Shown here piece after piece: positions 29,501-37,550 of a DNA stretch of 64,000 bases. The notes under the pieces are model-generated. The model ran no database searches and had not been told where the DNA came from. It saw nothing but the letters and a program-made list of their open reading frames with translations. How positions within the stretch are numbered: the first letter of the stretch is position 1; every line of letters begins with the position of its first letter. The translations under genes were made by a program, and so were the position numbers. Origin of the DNA: Pirellulales bacterium (GTDB taxonomy: Bacteria; Planctomycetota; Planctomycetia; Pirellulales; PALSA-1355); contig JALHMI010000015.1 in the NCBI GenBank assembly GCA_022844125.1, positions 62,001 through 126,000 on the forward strand. Direction: 5' to 3'.

Positions 29501-30008
29501 GGTCGGATTCGTCGTGCTCATTGGCCTGGCATGCAAGAACGCGATTCTGGTGGTGGAGTTCGCCCGGGCGCAGCGGCTGGAAGGCAAAGGGCGATATGAG
29601 GCCACGCTCGAGGCGGTAAATCTGCGCTTGCGGCCGATCGTGATGACGTCGTTCGCGTTCATCCTGGGCGTGGTGCCTCTAGTGATCTCCGAGGGGGCCG
29701 GCGCCGAGATGCGCCGTACGCTAGGCACCGCGGTGTTCGGCGGGATGTTGGGCGTAACGCTGTTCGGAATCTTTCTCACGCCGGTGTTCTATTACGTGAT
29801 TGAGTGGATCAACGATCAATGGCGCGGACGCAAGGCGCGCACCGACACGATTCGTAGTTGGTTTGGCCGCGTGCCGCATCCTCTGGGACGCAGAACCGCG
29901 CAGCAAACGCATACGAACGGCAAGCCGCGACGCGCGCGACCGCACGCTCCCGTTGAGCTGCCTGCGATGACGCGCATCGATCCAGAAGAGAAGCCGCTCG
30001 CGCCGTAG
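26541..30008 (+). CDS. RND multidrug efflux transporter 2 (HAE1/AcrB type)
   Basis: 1155 residues starting at GTG 26541, 20 bases after the first pump, with CGAGG as ribosome site. The same landmarks are present: FIDRPIFAAVLS, VVDDAIVVVE, and CKNAILVVEFAR in the relay helix. It has the same extra hydrophobic insertion near residues 505-575. Its periplasmic porter domains differ more from pump 1 than the membrane parts do, which would allow different substrates or a hetero-trimer such as MdtBC. The C-terminal tail of ~60 residues is basic and Pro-rich. It shares the single adaptor upstream. Confidence 0.94.
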   Translation: MFSKFFIDRPIFAAVLSIIVTLAGGIALFTLPIAQYPQIAPPTVEVSAIYPGANAKVVADTVAAPIEQQVNGVEEMLYMSSQCGNDGSYTLTVTFANGVDLNMAQVLVQNRVALAQPVLPELVQRRGVTVKKKSPSVLMIVNLYSPSGERDNLYLSNYATIQLKDELSRLDGVGDITYLGQRDYSMRLWLDPERMASRSLSTQDVVTAIQQQNTQVAAGQIGQPPVDNGQVFQFTISTMGRLADPEQFAEMILKRDPAGGLVRLKDVARIELGAQGYDQTCRLDGQPSVALSIYQLPGSNALDVAEAVKAKMEDLKSRFPDGVDYSIVYDTTPFINESIAEVFKALRDAVILVAIVVLVFLQNWRSAIIPLIAVPVAIVGTFAVMASMGFSLNNLTLFGLVLAIGIVVDDAIVVVEAVEHHIELGLSPRDATIKAMEQVSGPVIAVGLVLSAVFVPCAFISGIMGQFFRQFALTIAVSMVISTFNSLTLSPALTALLLRPRDTKRAAPLPWLAFVVAGGWLGWEYLTPMLRDGGWFTTLSPSGLAWTAAAIGALAGAVVTWPINRVLWLAFRAFNIAFDFTAGIYTWSVGRLLRVSLLVLIGYGGLLYLTYVRFEETPKGFIPDQDKGYLLVNLQLPDSASVGRTEVVMARIEEVALATPGIRHTVAISGQSISLAANAPNFGAMYVMLDDFHERHGAEMSSAAIAERLQASLQTEIRDGIVNVLGAPPLDGLGTTGGFKIMIEDRGAAGLNALQGVADQLVAEARLQPGIRDPFTSFRAETPWLYLDIDRTAAKRMGVSMDELFSTLQVYLGSLYVNDFNLFGRTWQVNVQADQSFRRQVEDLKQLKVRNEAGDMVPFASLVAIRDVTGPVLIARYNMYPSAPIIYNPAPGVSSGTAIQDMQDLVDDTRGWSMRYEWTELALLQLQTGNTAMLVLLLAVVLVFLVLAAQYESWSLPLAVILVVPMCLLCSIVAVQWAAMDVNIFTQVGFVVLIGLACKNAILVVEFARAQRLEGKGRYEATLEAVNLRLRPIVMTSFAFILGVVPLVISEGAGAEMRRTLGTAVFGGMLGVTLFGIFLTPVFYYVIEWINDQWRGRKARTDTIRSWFGRVPHPLGRRTAQQTHTNGKPRRARPHAPVELPAMTRIDPEEKPLAP

Positions 30009-30074
30009 CGCATTCGAATACAGTCGCATCATCTGTTGATCGCGGTCGACAGGCTTGCCGCGATGCGTTAGGCT

Positions 30075-31985
30075 GTGGCTCTCATGAGCGATGCGAGCCC
30101 CCAATCGCCTGACGATTCTGCCGCGAACCGCAGTTGGTGGCCAGAATTTCTGGTCCTCGGCCAGCGCCGCGTTCGCGGCCAGATGCGGGTCCTGGGGCTC
30201 TCGATTATCGTCGGCATCGTAGCCGGCCTGGCGGCGACGGTGTTCTATGTCGCCACCGAAGCAGCTTCTCATTTCGCCCTCGACGGCCTGGCCGGCTATC
30301 GGCCTGAGCCCGCGCCCGCGGGAGAAATCAAATTCAGTTGGATGCAGCCAACGGATACCACGTTTCGCCCTTGGCTGCTGGTCCTGATTCCGACCGTGGG
30401 CGGCCTGCTGGCGGGGCTGATCATCTACACCTTTGCACCGGAAGCCGAAGGGCACGGCACCGACTCGGCGATCGCAGCCTACCATCGAAAACAGGGTTAC
30501 ATGCGGCCGATCGTGCCGATCGTCAAGATCATCGCCAGCGCGCTGACGATCGGCTCCGGTGGCTCGGGAGGGCGCGAGGGCCCGATTGCACAGATCGGCG
30601 CGGGCTTCGGCTCCTCGCTGGCCGACATGCTCAAGCTGCGTCCGGCAGAGCGGCGGATCCTGCTCGCCGCCGGCATGGGCGCAGGCATTGGCGCGATCTT
30701 TCGCGCGCCAGTCGCTGGCGCGCTGTTCGCCGCCGAGGTGCTCTATTCTTCGCCCGAGTTCGAGCCCGAGGTGATCCTGCCGGCGGCCCTCTCGAGTGTC
30801 ATTGCTTACAGCACGTTCGGCGCGATCTTTGGCTGGACGCCCCTGTTTGACACGCCAGAACTGGCCTTCGGCAGCCCGGTTCAACTGGTGGGCTATACGT
30901 TGCTCGCGCTCGCGATGGTTCCGCTGGCGATGCTCTATACGCGCACGTTTTACGGCATCACGGGACTTTTCAAACGCATGCCCGGGCCGCCGCACATTCG
31001 GCCGGCAATTGGCGCTTGCTTGACGGGACTTCTCGGCGTCGGGCTGTATTTCTCGTTCGGCGAGCAAGCCGTGCTCGGCGTGCTTTCGTTTGGCTATGCC
31101 GCGGTGCAGCAAGTGCTTACGGAGCCTGAATCGATGAGCATCAGCCTGCTCGCTGCGCTCGCGCTAGGGAAGCTCCTGACTACCAGTCTCACGATCGGCA
31201 GTGGGGGCTCGGGCGGCGTTTTCGGCCCATCAATGGTGATCGGCGCATGCGCGGGCGGCGCGATTGGGCTCGCGCTGCGCGAGTATTGGCCCGCGCTCGG
31301 AGCCGATCCGGCGAGTTACGCCGTCGTTGGCATGGCAGGTTTCTTCGCGGCCGCAGCGAAGACTCCGTTTTCCACCATGATCATGGTCAGCGAGATGACG
31401 GGCGGCTATCTGCTGTTACTTCCGGCGCTGTGGGTATGCACCGTCTCGTTCATGCTTTCGGATCGCCGCTCGATCTATAGCCAGCAGGTGGAGTCGCGAA
31501 CACGTTCGCCCGCACATCAGGCCAGCTTCGTGCGACAGATCCTCGCGGGGCAGACGATCTCGAAGCTCATTTCCACCGGCGAGATGCGCGTGCTCAAGCC
31601 CCGCGATTCGCTCGCCGAAGTGTTCCATCGCTTCGACGACGCCACGATCGCCGTGATGCCTGTCGTGGACGACAACCGCCGACTGGTGGGAGTCATTGAC
31701 CTCGAGGAGGTCTACCTGGCGTCACAGGCCCCATCGCTGTTGCCGTTGGTGCTCGCCGCGGACCTGATGCACGCGGACGTTTCGCCAGTGCTGGCCAACG
31801 AGTCGCTGGAGAATGTCTATGCGACATTCGTCGAGTCGGGCTATCAGGCGCTGCCCGTGGTCGACAATCTCGAAGATCGACGCGTGCAAGGCATGATTCG
31901 CCGCGGCGAAGTGGCGAGCGCGTATCTGCGGCTGCTCTATGGTCGACCACTTTCGGCCGGTTCCGGTTCAAGTACCGACTCCTGA
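30075..31985 (+). CDS. ClC-family chloride channel/transporter with C-terminal CBS pair
   Basis: 636 residues from GTG 30075 (ATG 30084 is an alternative). The ClC motifs are visible: GHGTD at the first selectivity loop, GSGGSGGREGP with the external gate Glu near residue 173, and GSGGSGGVFGP. In the helix that holds Glu203 of the E. coli exchanger, this protein reads LFAAEVL, so the internal proton Glu aligns with Val. About residues 490-625 form two CBS domains, probably sensing nucleotides. It probably conducts anions across the inner membrane. The gene starts 66 bases after the efflux operon. Confidence 0.9.
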   Translation: MALMSDASPQSPDDSAANRSWWPEFLVLGQRRVRGQMRVLGLSIIVGIVAGLAATVFYVATEAASHFALDGLAGYRPEPAPAGEIKFSWMQPTDTTFRPWLLVLIPTVGGLLAGLIIYTFAPEAEGHGTDSAIAAYHRKQGYMRPIVPIVKIIASALTIGSGGSGGREGPIAQIGAGFGSSLADMLKLRPAERRILLAAGMGAGIGAIFRAPVAGALFAAEVLYSSPEFEPEVILPAALSSVIAYSTFGAIFGWTPLFDTPELAFGSPVQLVGYTLLALAMVPLAMLYTRTFYGITGLFKRMPGPPHIRPAIGACLTGLLGVGLYFSFGEQAVLGVLSFGYAAVQQVLTEPESMSISLLAALALGKLLTTSLTIGSGGSGGVFGPSMVIGACAGGAIGLALREYWPALGADPASYAVVGMAGFFAAAAKTPFSTMIMVSEMTGGYLLLLPALWVCTVSFMLSDRRSIYSQQVESRTRSPAHQASFVRQILAGQTISKLISTGEMRVLKPRDSLAEVFHRFDDATIAVMPVVDDNRRLVGVIDLEEVYLASQAPSLLPLVLAADLMHADVSPVLANESLENVYATFVESGYQALPVVDNLEDRRVQGMIRRGEVASAYLRLLYGRPLSAGSGSSTDS

Positions 31986-32164
31986 TCGCGGTCGCCGGTC
32001 GGTGCGCGGTGGCCTTGTGCCGGATGTACCGGTCGTATCCCGCGAATTGCCGGGTGTTTATTTCGCCCTCGAAAAATCTTCGCTCCTGGTTGAGCTACTC
32101 TTCCTGTCGGGCTCCCCTCGCTCCGGGGGACGAATGGAGTTCGACTTTTTTGGAGAACCAGGCA

Positions 32165-32701
32165 ATGTTCCTAACTCACGACGTTCACGTCACCGCTGGG
32201 CTCAGCGGGATTGGCTGCCACCGCGATCTGGACCGGGCGCTGGCAGAACTTGCAAGACGGAAAAAGGCGGAGAGTCGATCGGCGGTCATCCTCGTCGACA
32301 TCGACTTCTTTGGAACCTACCAATTCGCCTGCGGCATCGCGGCCTGCGATCAGTGTCTGGATGCCGTGGCCGACTGCTTGCTCGAGACCACCCGCCGCTT
32401 TGGGGCCAGTAGTTACGCCTACGACACGGGCCGTTTTGCCGTCCTGCTGCCGGAGGCGGACGAGTTGGTTGCCGAACGCGTCGCCCGCGAGATTCACTTT
32501 CAAGTGGGCGGGCTCGTGATCGAGCATCCGCGATCGCCGGTTTCCCGCAGCGTTTCGGTGAGTGTGGGCCTTGCGGTGGGAAAGCTCGACGCGGAGAACG
32601 CCCCGCTGGCGGTGCTGGCCGAGGCGGAAGTCGCCCTCCGTGCCGCGCATGCCGCGGGACGCGACCGCGTGATTCGGCGTCAGCGGCCGGCTTGCGTCTA
32701 G
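32165..32701 (+). CDS. Degenerate GGDEF-domain protein
   Basis: 178 residues from ATG 32165, chosen because GGAG lies about nine bases upstream; the open frame extends to 32009 but codes nothing recognisable there. The fold markers of a diguanylate cyclase are present (ILVDIDFF near the start, ASSYAYDTGRFAVLLP, SVSVGLAVG), but the GGDEF active site reads DTGRF and the metal/substrate loop normally FKxxND is altered. It is therefore unlikely to make c-di-GMP and might bind a nucleotide or a partner instead. There is no receiver or PAS domain. A perfect hairpin begins at the last base of its stop codon. Confidence 0.7.
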   Translation: MFLTHDVHVTAGLSGIGCHRDLDRALAELARRKKAESRSAVILVDIDFFGTYQFACGIAACDQCLDAVADCLLETTRRFGASSYAYDTGRFAVLLPEADELVAERVAREIHFQVGGLVIEHPRSPVSRSVSVSVGLAVGKLDAENAPLAVLAEAEVALRAAHAAGRDRVIRRQRPACV

Positions 32702-32725
32702 AAAACGGTTCCTGACACCGTTTTC
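32701..32725 (+). terminator. Perfect hairpin at the stop of the GGDEF-like gene
   Basis: Nine-base arms GAAAACGGT and ACCGTTTTC flank a seven-base loop. The hairpin begins at the G of the TAG stop, and its second arm carries four Ts. It could be a terminator or a REP-like element. Confidence 0.5.
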
Positions 32726-32791
32726 GTCGGCACAGCGTTTGCCTGTTCGAACTCGACGGTTCAAACGGTTGTCGATTCGGAGGCTCCACGC

Positions 32792-33403
32792 GTGGCGCGT
32801 CCGCAAGGCGATCTGTACGGCAATGCACCTGAAAAAGCCGAGACGGTGCTGCTCGTCATCGATGTGATTAACGACCTCGAGTTTCCCGAGGGCGACCAAT
32901 TGCTCGAGCACATGCTGCCGATGGCTCGAGAGCTGGCCTCGCTCAAGCAGGCCGCCCGCGCGGCAGGCATACCGGTCGTTTACGTCAACGACAATTTCGG
33001 CCGCTGGCGATCGGATTTCCATGCCCAGATCGAGCACTGCCTGCACGACGACGTCCGGGGTGAGCCGGTCGTCAAGCTGCTCCGGCCCGAACACGAGGAC
33101 TACTTTATCCTGAAGCCGCAGCAGTCGGGGTTTGCCGCGACGCCGCTGGAACTAATGCTCGATCACTTTGGGGCGAAGACCGTGATTCTCTCCGGCGTGG
33201 CCACGCACATGTGTGTGTTGTTCACGGCCGCAGACGCCTATCAGCGAGGCTATCAGATCACCGTGTCGCGAGACTGCGTGGCCGCGAACACCGTCGAAGA
33301 TACGCAGCACGCTTTGTATGTGATGCAGTCTGGCATGCGTGCCGTGACGCGTCCATGGCGTGAGCTCGACTGGCACAAGCTCACGAAGCCGGCGACGTCT
33401 TGA
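32792..33403 (+). CDS. Isochorismatase-like cysteine hydrolase
   Basis: 203 residues from GTG 32792, with GGAGG eight bases upstream. The family's catalytic triad is visible: Asp in VIDVIND, Lys in ILKPQQSGF, and Cys in GVATHMCV preceded by the cis-peptide Val-Ala. Members hydrolyse isochorismate, nicotinamide, ureidomalonate and similar compounds; nothing here decides between them. There is no signal peptide, so it acts in the cytoplasm. Its 3' end overlaps the end of the convergent debranching-enzyme gene by 23 bases. Confidence 0.88.
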   Translation: MARPQGDLYGNAPEKAETVLLVIDVINDLEFPEGDQLLEHMLPMARELASLKQAARAAGIPVVYVNDNFGRWRSDFHAQIEHCLHDDVRGEPVVKLLRPEHEDYFILKPQQSGFAATPLELMLDHFGAKTVILSGVATHMCVLFTAADAYQRGYQITVSRDCVAANTVEDTQHALYVMQSGMRAVTRPWRELDWHKLTKPATS

Positions 33404-35432
33404 TCCACAGGCGCAGCAGTTCCGCCACGCTCCAGGCCTGGGCGATGCAACCTCGCGCCTTGAACGGCGCTTCGGCGTCAAAAATCTCGCTCACCGAACC
33501 GATGCACCCCGCATCGAGGTGCGGGCTGAAGCCGTCCAGAAAAGCTCGGGCTTCCTCGTACCGGCCCGGATGCACTTTCAGCCAGGCATCCACGAAGGGG
33601 CCGATCAACCAGCCCCAGACGGTCCCCTGGTGATAGGCCGCGTCGCGGGCCCGCAGGTCTCCGCTGTACTTGGGTTTGTAAGCGGCTTCATGTGGCCCCA
33701 GCGAGCGCAAGCCGACTGGCGTCAACAGTTGTTGTTGGCACGCGTTCACAACCGCTGGCCAATGCTTCTCCGTTAGCACGGGGTGGGGCAGAGCAACCGC
33801 GAACAGTTGGTTCGGCCTGAGCGACGCATCGTCCACTCCTTCGCCATCGATGACATCGTAGAGCCAACCGCGCTCCGCGCACCAGAAGCGGGCGTTGAAC
33901 GACTGGCGTGCTCGATCGGCGTGCTTGGCGATCGAGGCCGCGTCGCCCGTTTGCCCGGACTCGATCAACCAGCGTTCAACGAGTCGCAGAGCGTTGTACC
34001 ACAGGGCGTTGATCTCAACCGCCTTACCGCGGCGAGGAGTTACGACCCAGTCGCCCACCTTGGCGTCCATCCAGGTGAGTTGATAGCCCGCCTCGCCTTG
34101 TCGCAACAGGCCGTCCGCGGGATCGACGCCGATACCGAAGTGCGTGCCGCGCACGTGATGGTCGATCACGTCGAGGAGTTTCGGTAATAGCAATCGCAAT
34201 GTGCCGTCATCGCCGGTGACTCGCAGATAGCGGTCGAGCGCGTGGAAGTACCACAGCGTGGCATCGGCCGTGTGATAAAGACCCTGCTGCTCGCCCTCGG
34301 GAAAGAGGTTCGGAATTAGTCCATTGCGAATGTATTGTCCGAACGTGCGCAGAACGTAGCCCGCTTCGGCCGCACGTCCCGTCGCCAGCGTGAGTCCTTC
34401 CAGGCTGATCATCGTGTCGCGGCCCCAGTCGGTGAACCAGTGGTAGCCGGCGATGACGCTGCGCGCCTCGTCGCCGGTGGCCCTGGCACGAGCTTCGTCC
34501 GCGACGCGTGTCGATGGTTCGATGATGAACTGATCTGCGGCCAACACCAGTTCTGCCGGCACACCACTTCTGGCCGCCGCCGGGGCTTGTTCAAGCAGGC
34601 GCTGCCGCCGCCGCATCTCCATCGCGAGCGCGTCCTGGGGTTCGGCGGCTTCCAGTGCATCCCACGGCTCAGTCGATGCCGAAAGTACGACTTGTTCGCC
34701 GGGTTGTAGAGAAACGACGAACTCGCCCGGCGACCAGAGCCGATCGCGATGCGGATAGCCGCGACGCTCTTCAAGTTCGTAGTTGACGTCGTACAGCCGG
34801 CCACCGTCCAGCATCAGTTGTCCTGCCTGGCCACGCAGTTCGAGCTTAAGGCAAAAATCGCTCAACGAGATTTCGACACGATGATCGCGGACGTGCAAGG
34901 AGTAGGAATTGACGTCAGGCTCGCCAACAGGGGCTTCATGGCGACGGAAGTGAAATCCCGGCCGCAAGTGCAGCGTGAGCGGAACGGAGGTCTCCAGCAG
35001 TTGATAGAACAGGTGCACGGTGTTGGCTCCGTGTGTCATGATCAACCGCTTCTCGATCGCCGCTTCACCAACGCGATATCGCCATCTCGGGAGGCCGAGT
35101 TCCAGCGTGAAGTCATCAAGCTGAGCATGAACGCCCGTGTCCGCTGGCATCATCTGGGGCATCTCGCCAGCCAGCAGTGACATAACCCCGCTGCCGAGCT
35201 TGACCCGCTCTACCAGGTGATTGAACAGCATAATGCGGCCTAGCGGAGCGGGTAGGGCAGCGATCAACAAGCCGTGGTAGCGCCGGCTGCCGATGCCGGA
35301 GATCGTACCCGAGGCATAGCCGCCGAGTCCGTTCGCGACGAGCCACTCGCGCTCATTGAGCGATCGAATGTCGCCGATGGAGTTCGACCACCGCAAGCTG
35401 CGGCGAACCGGCGCGGATGCCGAATTGGTCAT
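33381..35432 (-). CDS. Glycogen debranching enzyme, amylo-alpha-1,6-glucosidase (GH133-like)
   Basis: 683 residues. An N-terminal beta-sandwich domain opens with NEREWLVANGLGGYASGT, a hallmark of this family, and an (alpha/alpha)6 catalytic barrel follows with DWGRDTMISLEGLTL near residue 350 (catalytic Asp), the GLYHTADATLW segment, and the DAKVGDWVVTPR and YHQGTVWGW motifs near the C-terminus. It hydrolyses alpha-1,6 branch stubs of glycogen. I chose ATG 35432 because it overlaps the treZ stop (ATGA), implying translational coupling; the frame is open to 35489. It is convergent with the isochorismatase gene. Confidence 0.9.
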   Translation of the reverse strand: MTNSASAPVRRSLRWSNSIGDIRSLNEREWLVANGLGGYASGTISGIGSRRYHGLLIAALPAPLGRIMLFNHLVERVKLGSGVMSLLAGEMPQMMPADTGVHAQLDDFTLELGLPRWRYRVGEAAIEKRLIMTHGANTVHLFYQLLETSVPLTLHLRPGFHFRRHEAPVGEPDVNSYSLHVRDHRVEISLSDFCLKLELRGQAGQLMLDGGRLYDVNYELEERRGYPHRDRLWSPGEFVVSLQPGEQVVLSASTEPWDALEAAEPQDALAMEMRRRQRLLEQAPAAARSGVPAELVLAADQFIIEPSTRVADEARARATGDEARSVIAGYHWFTDWGRDTMISLEGLTLATGRAAEAGYVLRTFGQYIRNGLIPNLFPEGEQQGLYHTADATLWYFHALDRYLRVTGDDGTLRLLLPKLLDVIDHHVRGTHFGIGVDPADGLLRQGEAGYQLTWMDAKVGDWVVTPRRGKAVEINALWYNALRLVERWLIESGQTGDAASIAKHADRARQSFNARFWCAERGWLYDVIDGEGVDDASLRPNQLFAVALPHPVLTEKHWPAVVNACQQQLLTPVGLRSLGPHEAAYKPKYSGDLRARDAAYHQGTVWGWLIGPFVDAWLKVHPGRYEEARAFLDGFSPHLDAGCIGSVSEIFDAEAPFKARGCIAQAWSVAELLRLWIKTSPAS

Positions 35433-37312
35433 GACGGCGGATCGTGTTTGGGGTGGAAAAGGACGGCGGCTTCGCCCGGAATATGCCAACCGTCGACCGT
35501 GTCGAGTTCAGGAGTTCCGCTGCCGCCGTAGGCCGGGGCTTCGCTGGACCACAAGATGTCCCATTTTGCGCCCGCCGGCGGAGCGACCAGCGGCTGGGCC
35601 AGAGAAGCTCGATCGATGGCCCGACCGAAGTTTACCACGAGCAGTCGCGTCTGGCCGTCGGGCGAAAGGTAGCGCAGCACGTAGGCGTCTTCGCTGACTG
35701 TGGCGCCTTCCAACTCTTTTGAGGATTGGCGCGAAATCACGGGGTCACGGCGGCGCAAACGGATTAAGTCGCGATGCAGAGACCAAATTGTCGAGTGCGT
35801 CAATCGCTCTTCGTGATTAAGTACGCACGCGCGAAAGTTCGACTCATCGCATGGATTGGGGAGCCTGGCCTGCATCTGGGAAGTGGCCAGCGAACGAAAC
35901 TGCGAGAGAAAAGCGGCTCGTCCCGCTCGGACCTCCGCACCGTGATCCTGCTCGCAGTCGTTGAAGTAGAAGAAGGGCGTGCTGGCTGCGAACTCCTGGC
36001 CTTGAAACACGAGCGGCGTCTGCGGAGACAGCAGCAGCGCGGCCGTCATGGCGCGCAGCCGGCCCGGACTTGTCAGGCGGTCAATTCGCTCGCCCCTAGC
36101 GGAGTTGGCCACTTGATCGTGGTTCTGCAAGTAATTCACGAATCGCCAGGCTTCCAGGTCGAGCGCCGGTGTGCCGCGAGGGTTCTTCTGCCAACTGTAT
36201 CGCTGGCCTTGATAGAGATATCCCCACCGGGCGCAGGCCACGAACTCCTCCGCCGTGCCGCGATAGTCCGAGTAGTAGGCCTCGCTACGTCCCGTGAGTC
36301 TGACCATTGCGCTGTGATGGAAGTCGTCATTCCATGCGCAGTCAAATTCATATCCGTCCTGCTCGGCCGCATGCATCAGTCGCGCGTGTTGTGGTTCGTT
36401 TTCGGCAACGAGCAGGATGCCGCGATCGCCAGCAGCTTTGCGGGCGGTGCGATTGATGTCGAGCAGAATATGCCGGTCCGAATCATCAACGATGGATTGC
36501 GTGGCATCAACGCGATAGCCATCGACGTGGAACTCTCGAATCCAGTATCGCACGTTTTCCAAGACGAACGCTCGCACCTCAGGGGCGTGTGGGCCGTCAT
36601 AGTTGATGGCGGCGCCCCATTCTGTCTCGTGCAGCTTGGAAAAATAGTGGTCCGAAAGCGACCGCAGGAGTCGTTCGCCGACCGCGCCTAAATGATTGTA
36701 CACGACGTCCATCAGGACGCCGATTCCCCAATGGTGTGCGGCATCGACGAATCGGCGGAAGTCGTCAGGCGATCCATACAGACGACTCGGAGCAAAGAGT
36801 TGTGAGCCGTCGTAGCTCCAACCAAATTCTCCGGGAAACTCGGTGATCGGCATCAGTTCGATCGCCGTGATGCCTAGTTCCGCCAGGGCTGGTAATTGCT
36901 GTGCAGCGGACTGCCACGTCCCTTCGGGAGTGAAAGTGCCCACGTGCATCTCGTACAGAACCTGTCCATGTGAGGAAAGCCCCGGCCAGGACGCGTCAGT
37001 CCAACGAAAGCGGGGATCGATGACCACCGAAGGCCCGAGCGGTCCGGCGAGTTGAAAGCGCGAAGCTGGGTCGGGGCCTTCCCAGCGACCGCGATCGAGC
37101 CGAATCGAGTACTCAGTGCCCGCGGTAGCATCCGCCAGGCAGCCGCTGAAGTACCCATCCGTATCAGCTCGCAGAGTCTCGATTTGACCGGTGGTGGTGA
37201 CGACCTCGACGATCAGGCTCTCAGGAGCCCACACGCGGAAATGCGTACCGCCCCCGGGCTGGATCTCCGCTCCGACGGACATCCGCCGAACTGGTTCCTC
37301 GTGTCGGGGCAT
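35429..37312 (-). CDS. treZ: Malto-oligosyltrehalose trehalohydrolase (TreZ), copy 1
   Basis: 627 residues from ATG 37312; the frame extends to 37573, but that stretch has no domain features and overlaps treY. An N-terminal early-set domain (GGGTHFRVWAPES) precedes a GH13 barrel with DVVYNHLG, the nucleophile region GYRVDATQSI, the acid Glu in LLVAENEP and the Asp in FLQNHDQVAN. It cleaves maltooligosyl-trehalose to free trehalose. It is divergent from treY (about 240 bases between starts) and coupled to the debranching gene. A second treZ lies at 46154-48049. Confidence 0.9.
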   Translation of the reverse strand: MPRHEEPVRRMSVGAEIQPGGGTHFRVWAPESLIVEVVTTTGQIETLRADTDGYFSGCLADATAGTEYSIRLDRGRWEGPDPASRFQLAGPLGPSVVIDPRFRWTDASWPGLSSHGQVLYEMHVGTFTPEGTWQSAAQQLPALAELGITAIELMPITEFPGEFGWSYDGSQLFAPSRLYGSPDDFRRFVDAAHHWGIGVLMDVVYNHLGAVGERLLRSLSDHYFSKLHETEWGAAINYDGPHAPEVRAFVLENVRYWIREFHVDGYRVDATQSIVDDSDRHILLDINRTARKAAGDRGILLVAENEPQHARLMHAAEQDGYEFDCAWNDDFHHSAMVRLTGRSEAYYSDYRGTAEEFVACARWGYLYQGQRYSWQKNPRGTPALDLEAWRFVNYLQNHDQVANSARGERIDRLTSPGRLRAMTAALLLSPQTPLVFQGQEFAASTPFFYFNDCEQDHGAEVRAGRAAFLSQFRSLATSQMQARLPNPCDESNFRACVLNHEERLTHSTIWSLHRDLIRLRRRDPVISRQSSKELEGATVSEDAYVLRYLSPDGQTRLLVVNFGRAIDRASLAQPLVAPPAGAKWDILWSSEAPAYGGSGTPELDTVDGWHIPGEAAVLFHPKHDPPS

Positions 37313-37550
37313 GGCGTCGTCAGGCGCGAAAATCGACACAGAAGGGGTCTCACGAGAACGGTTGATGTTTGGCTCTAACACGATGCAAGTTGTGCGCCAG
37401 GCCGAGAAACCGCTTTCGCCGCGCGGCACGATTTCTGCATGAGTCGCGGCCCAGAAAGTGCTATCATGGCCAGGCCCCCGGACGACAAGGTGATGCGGGG
37501 GAGGCCGGAAATCCCGGCTGAATGGTCCCGAAGAGTCGAACGGAATACAC

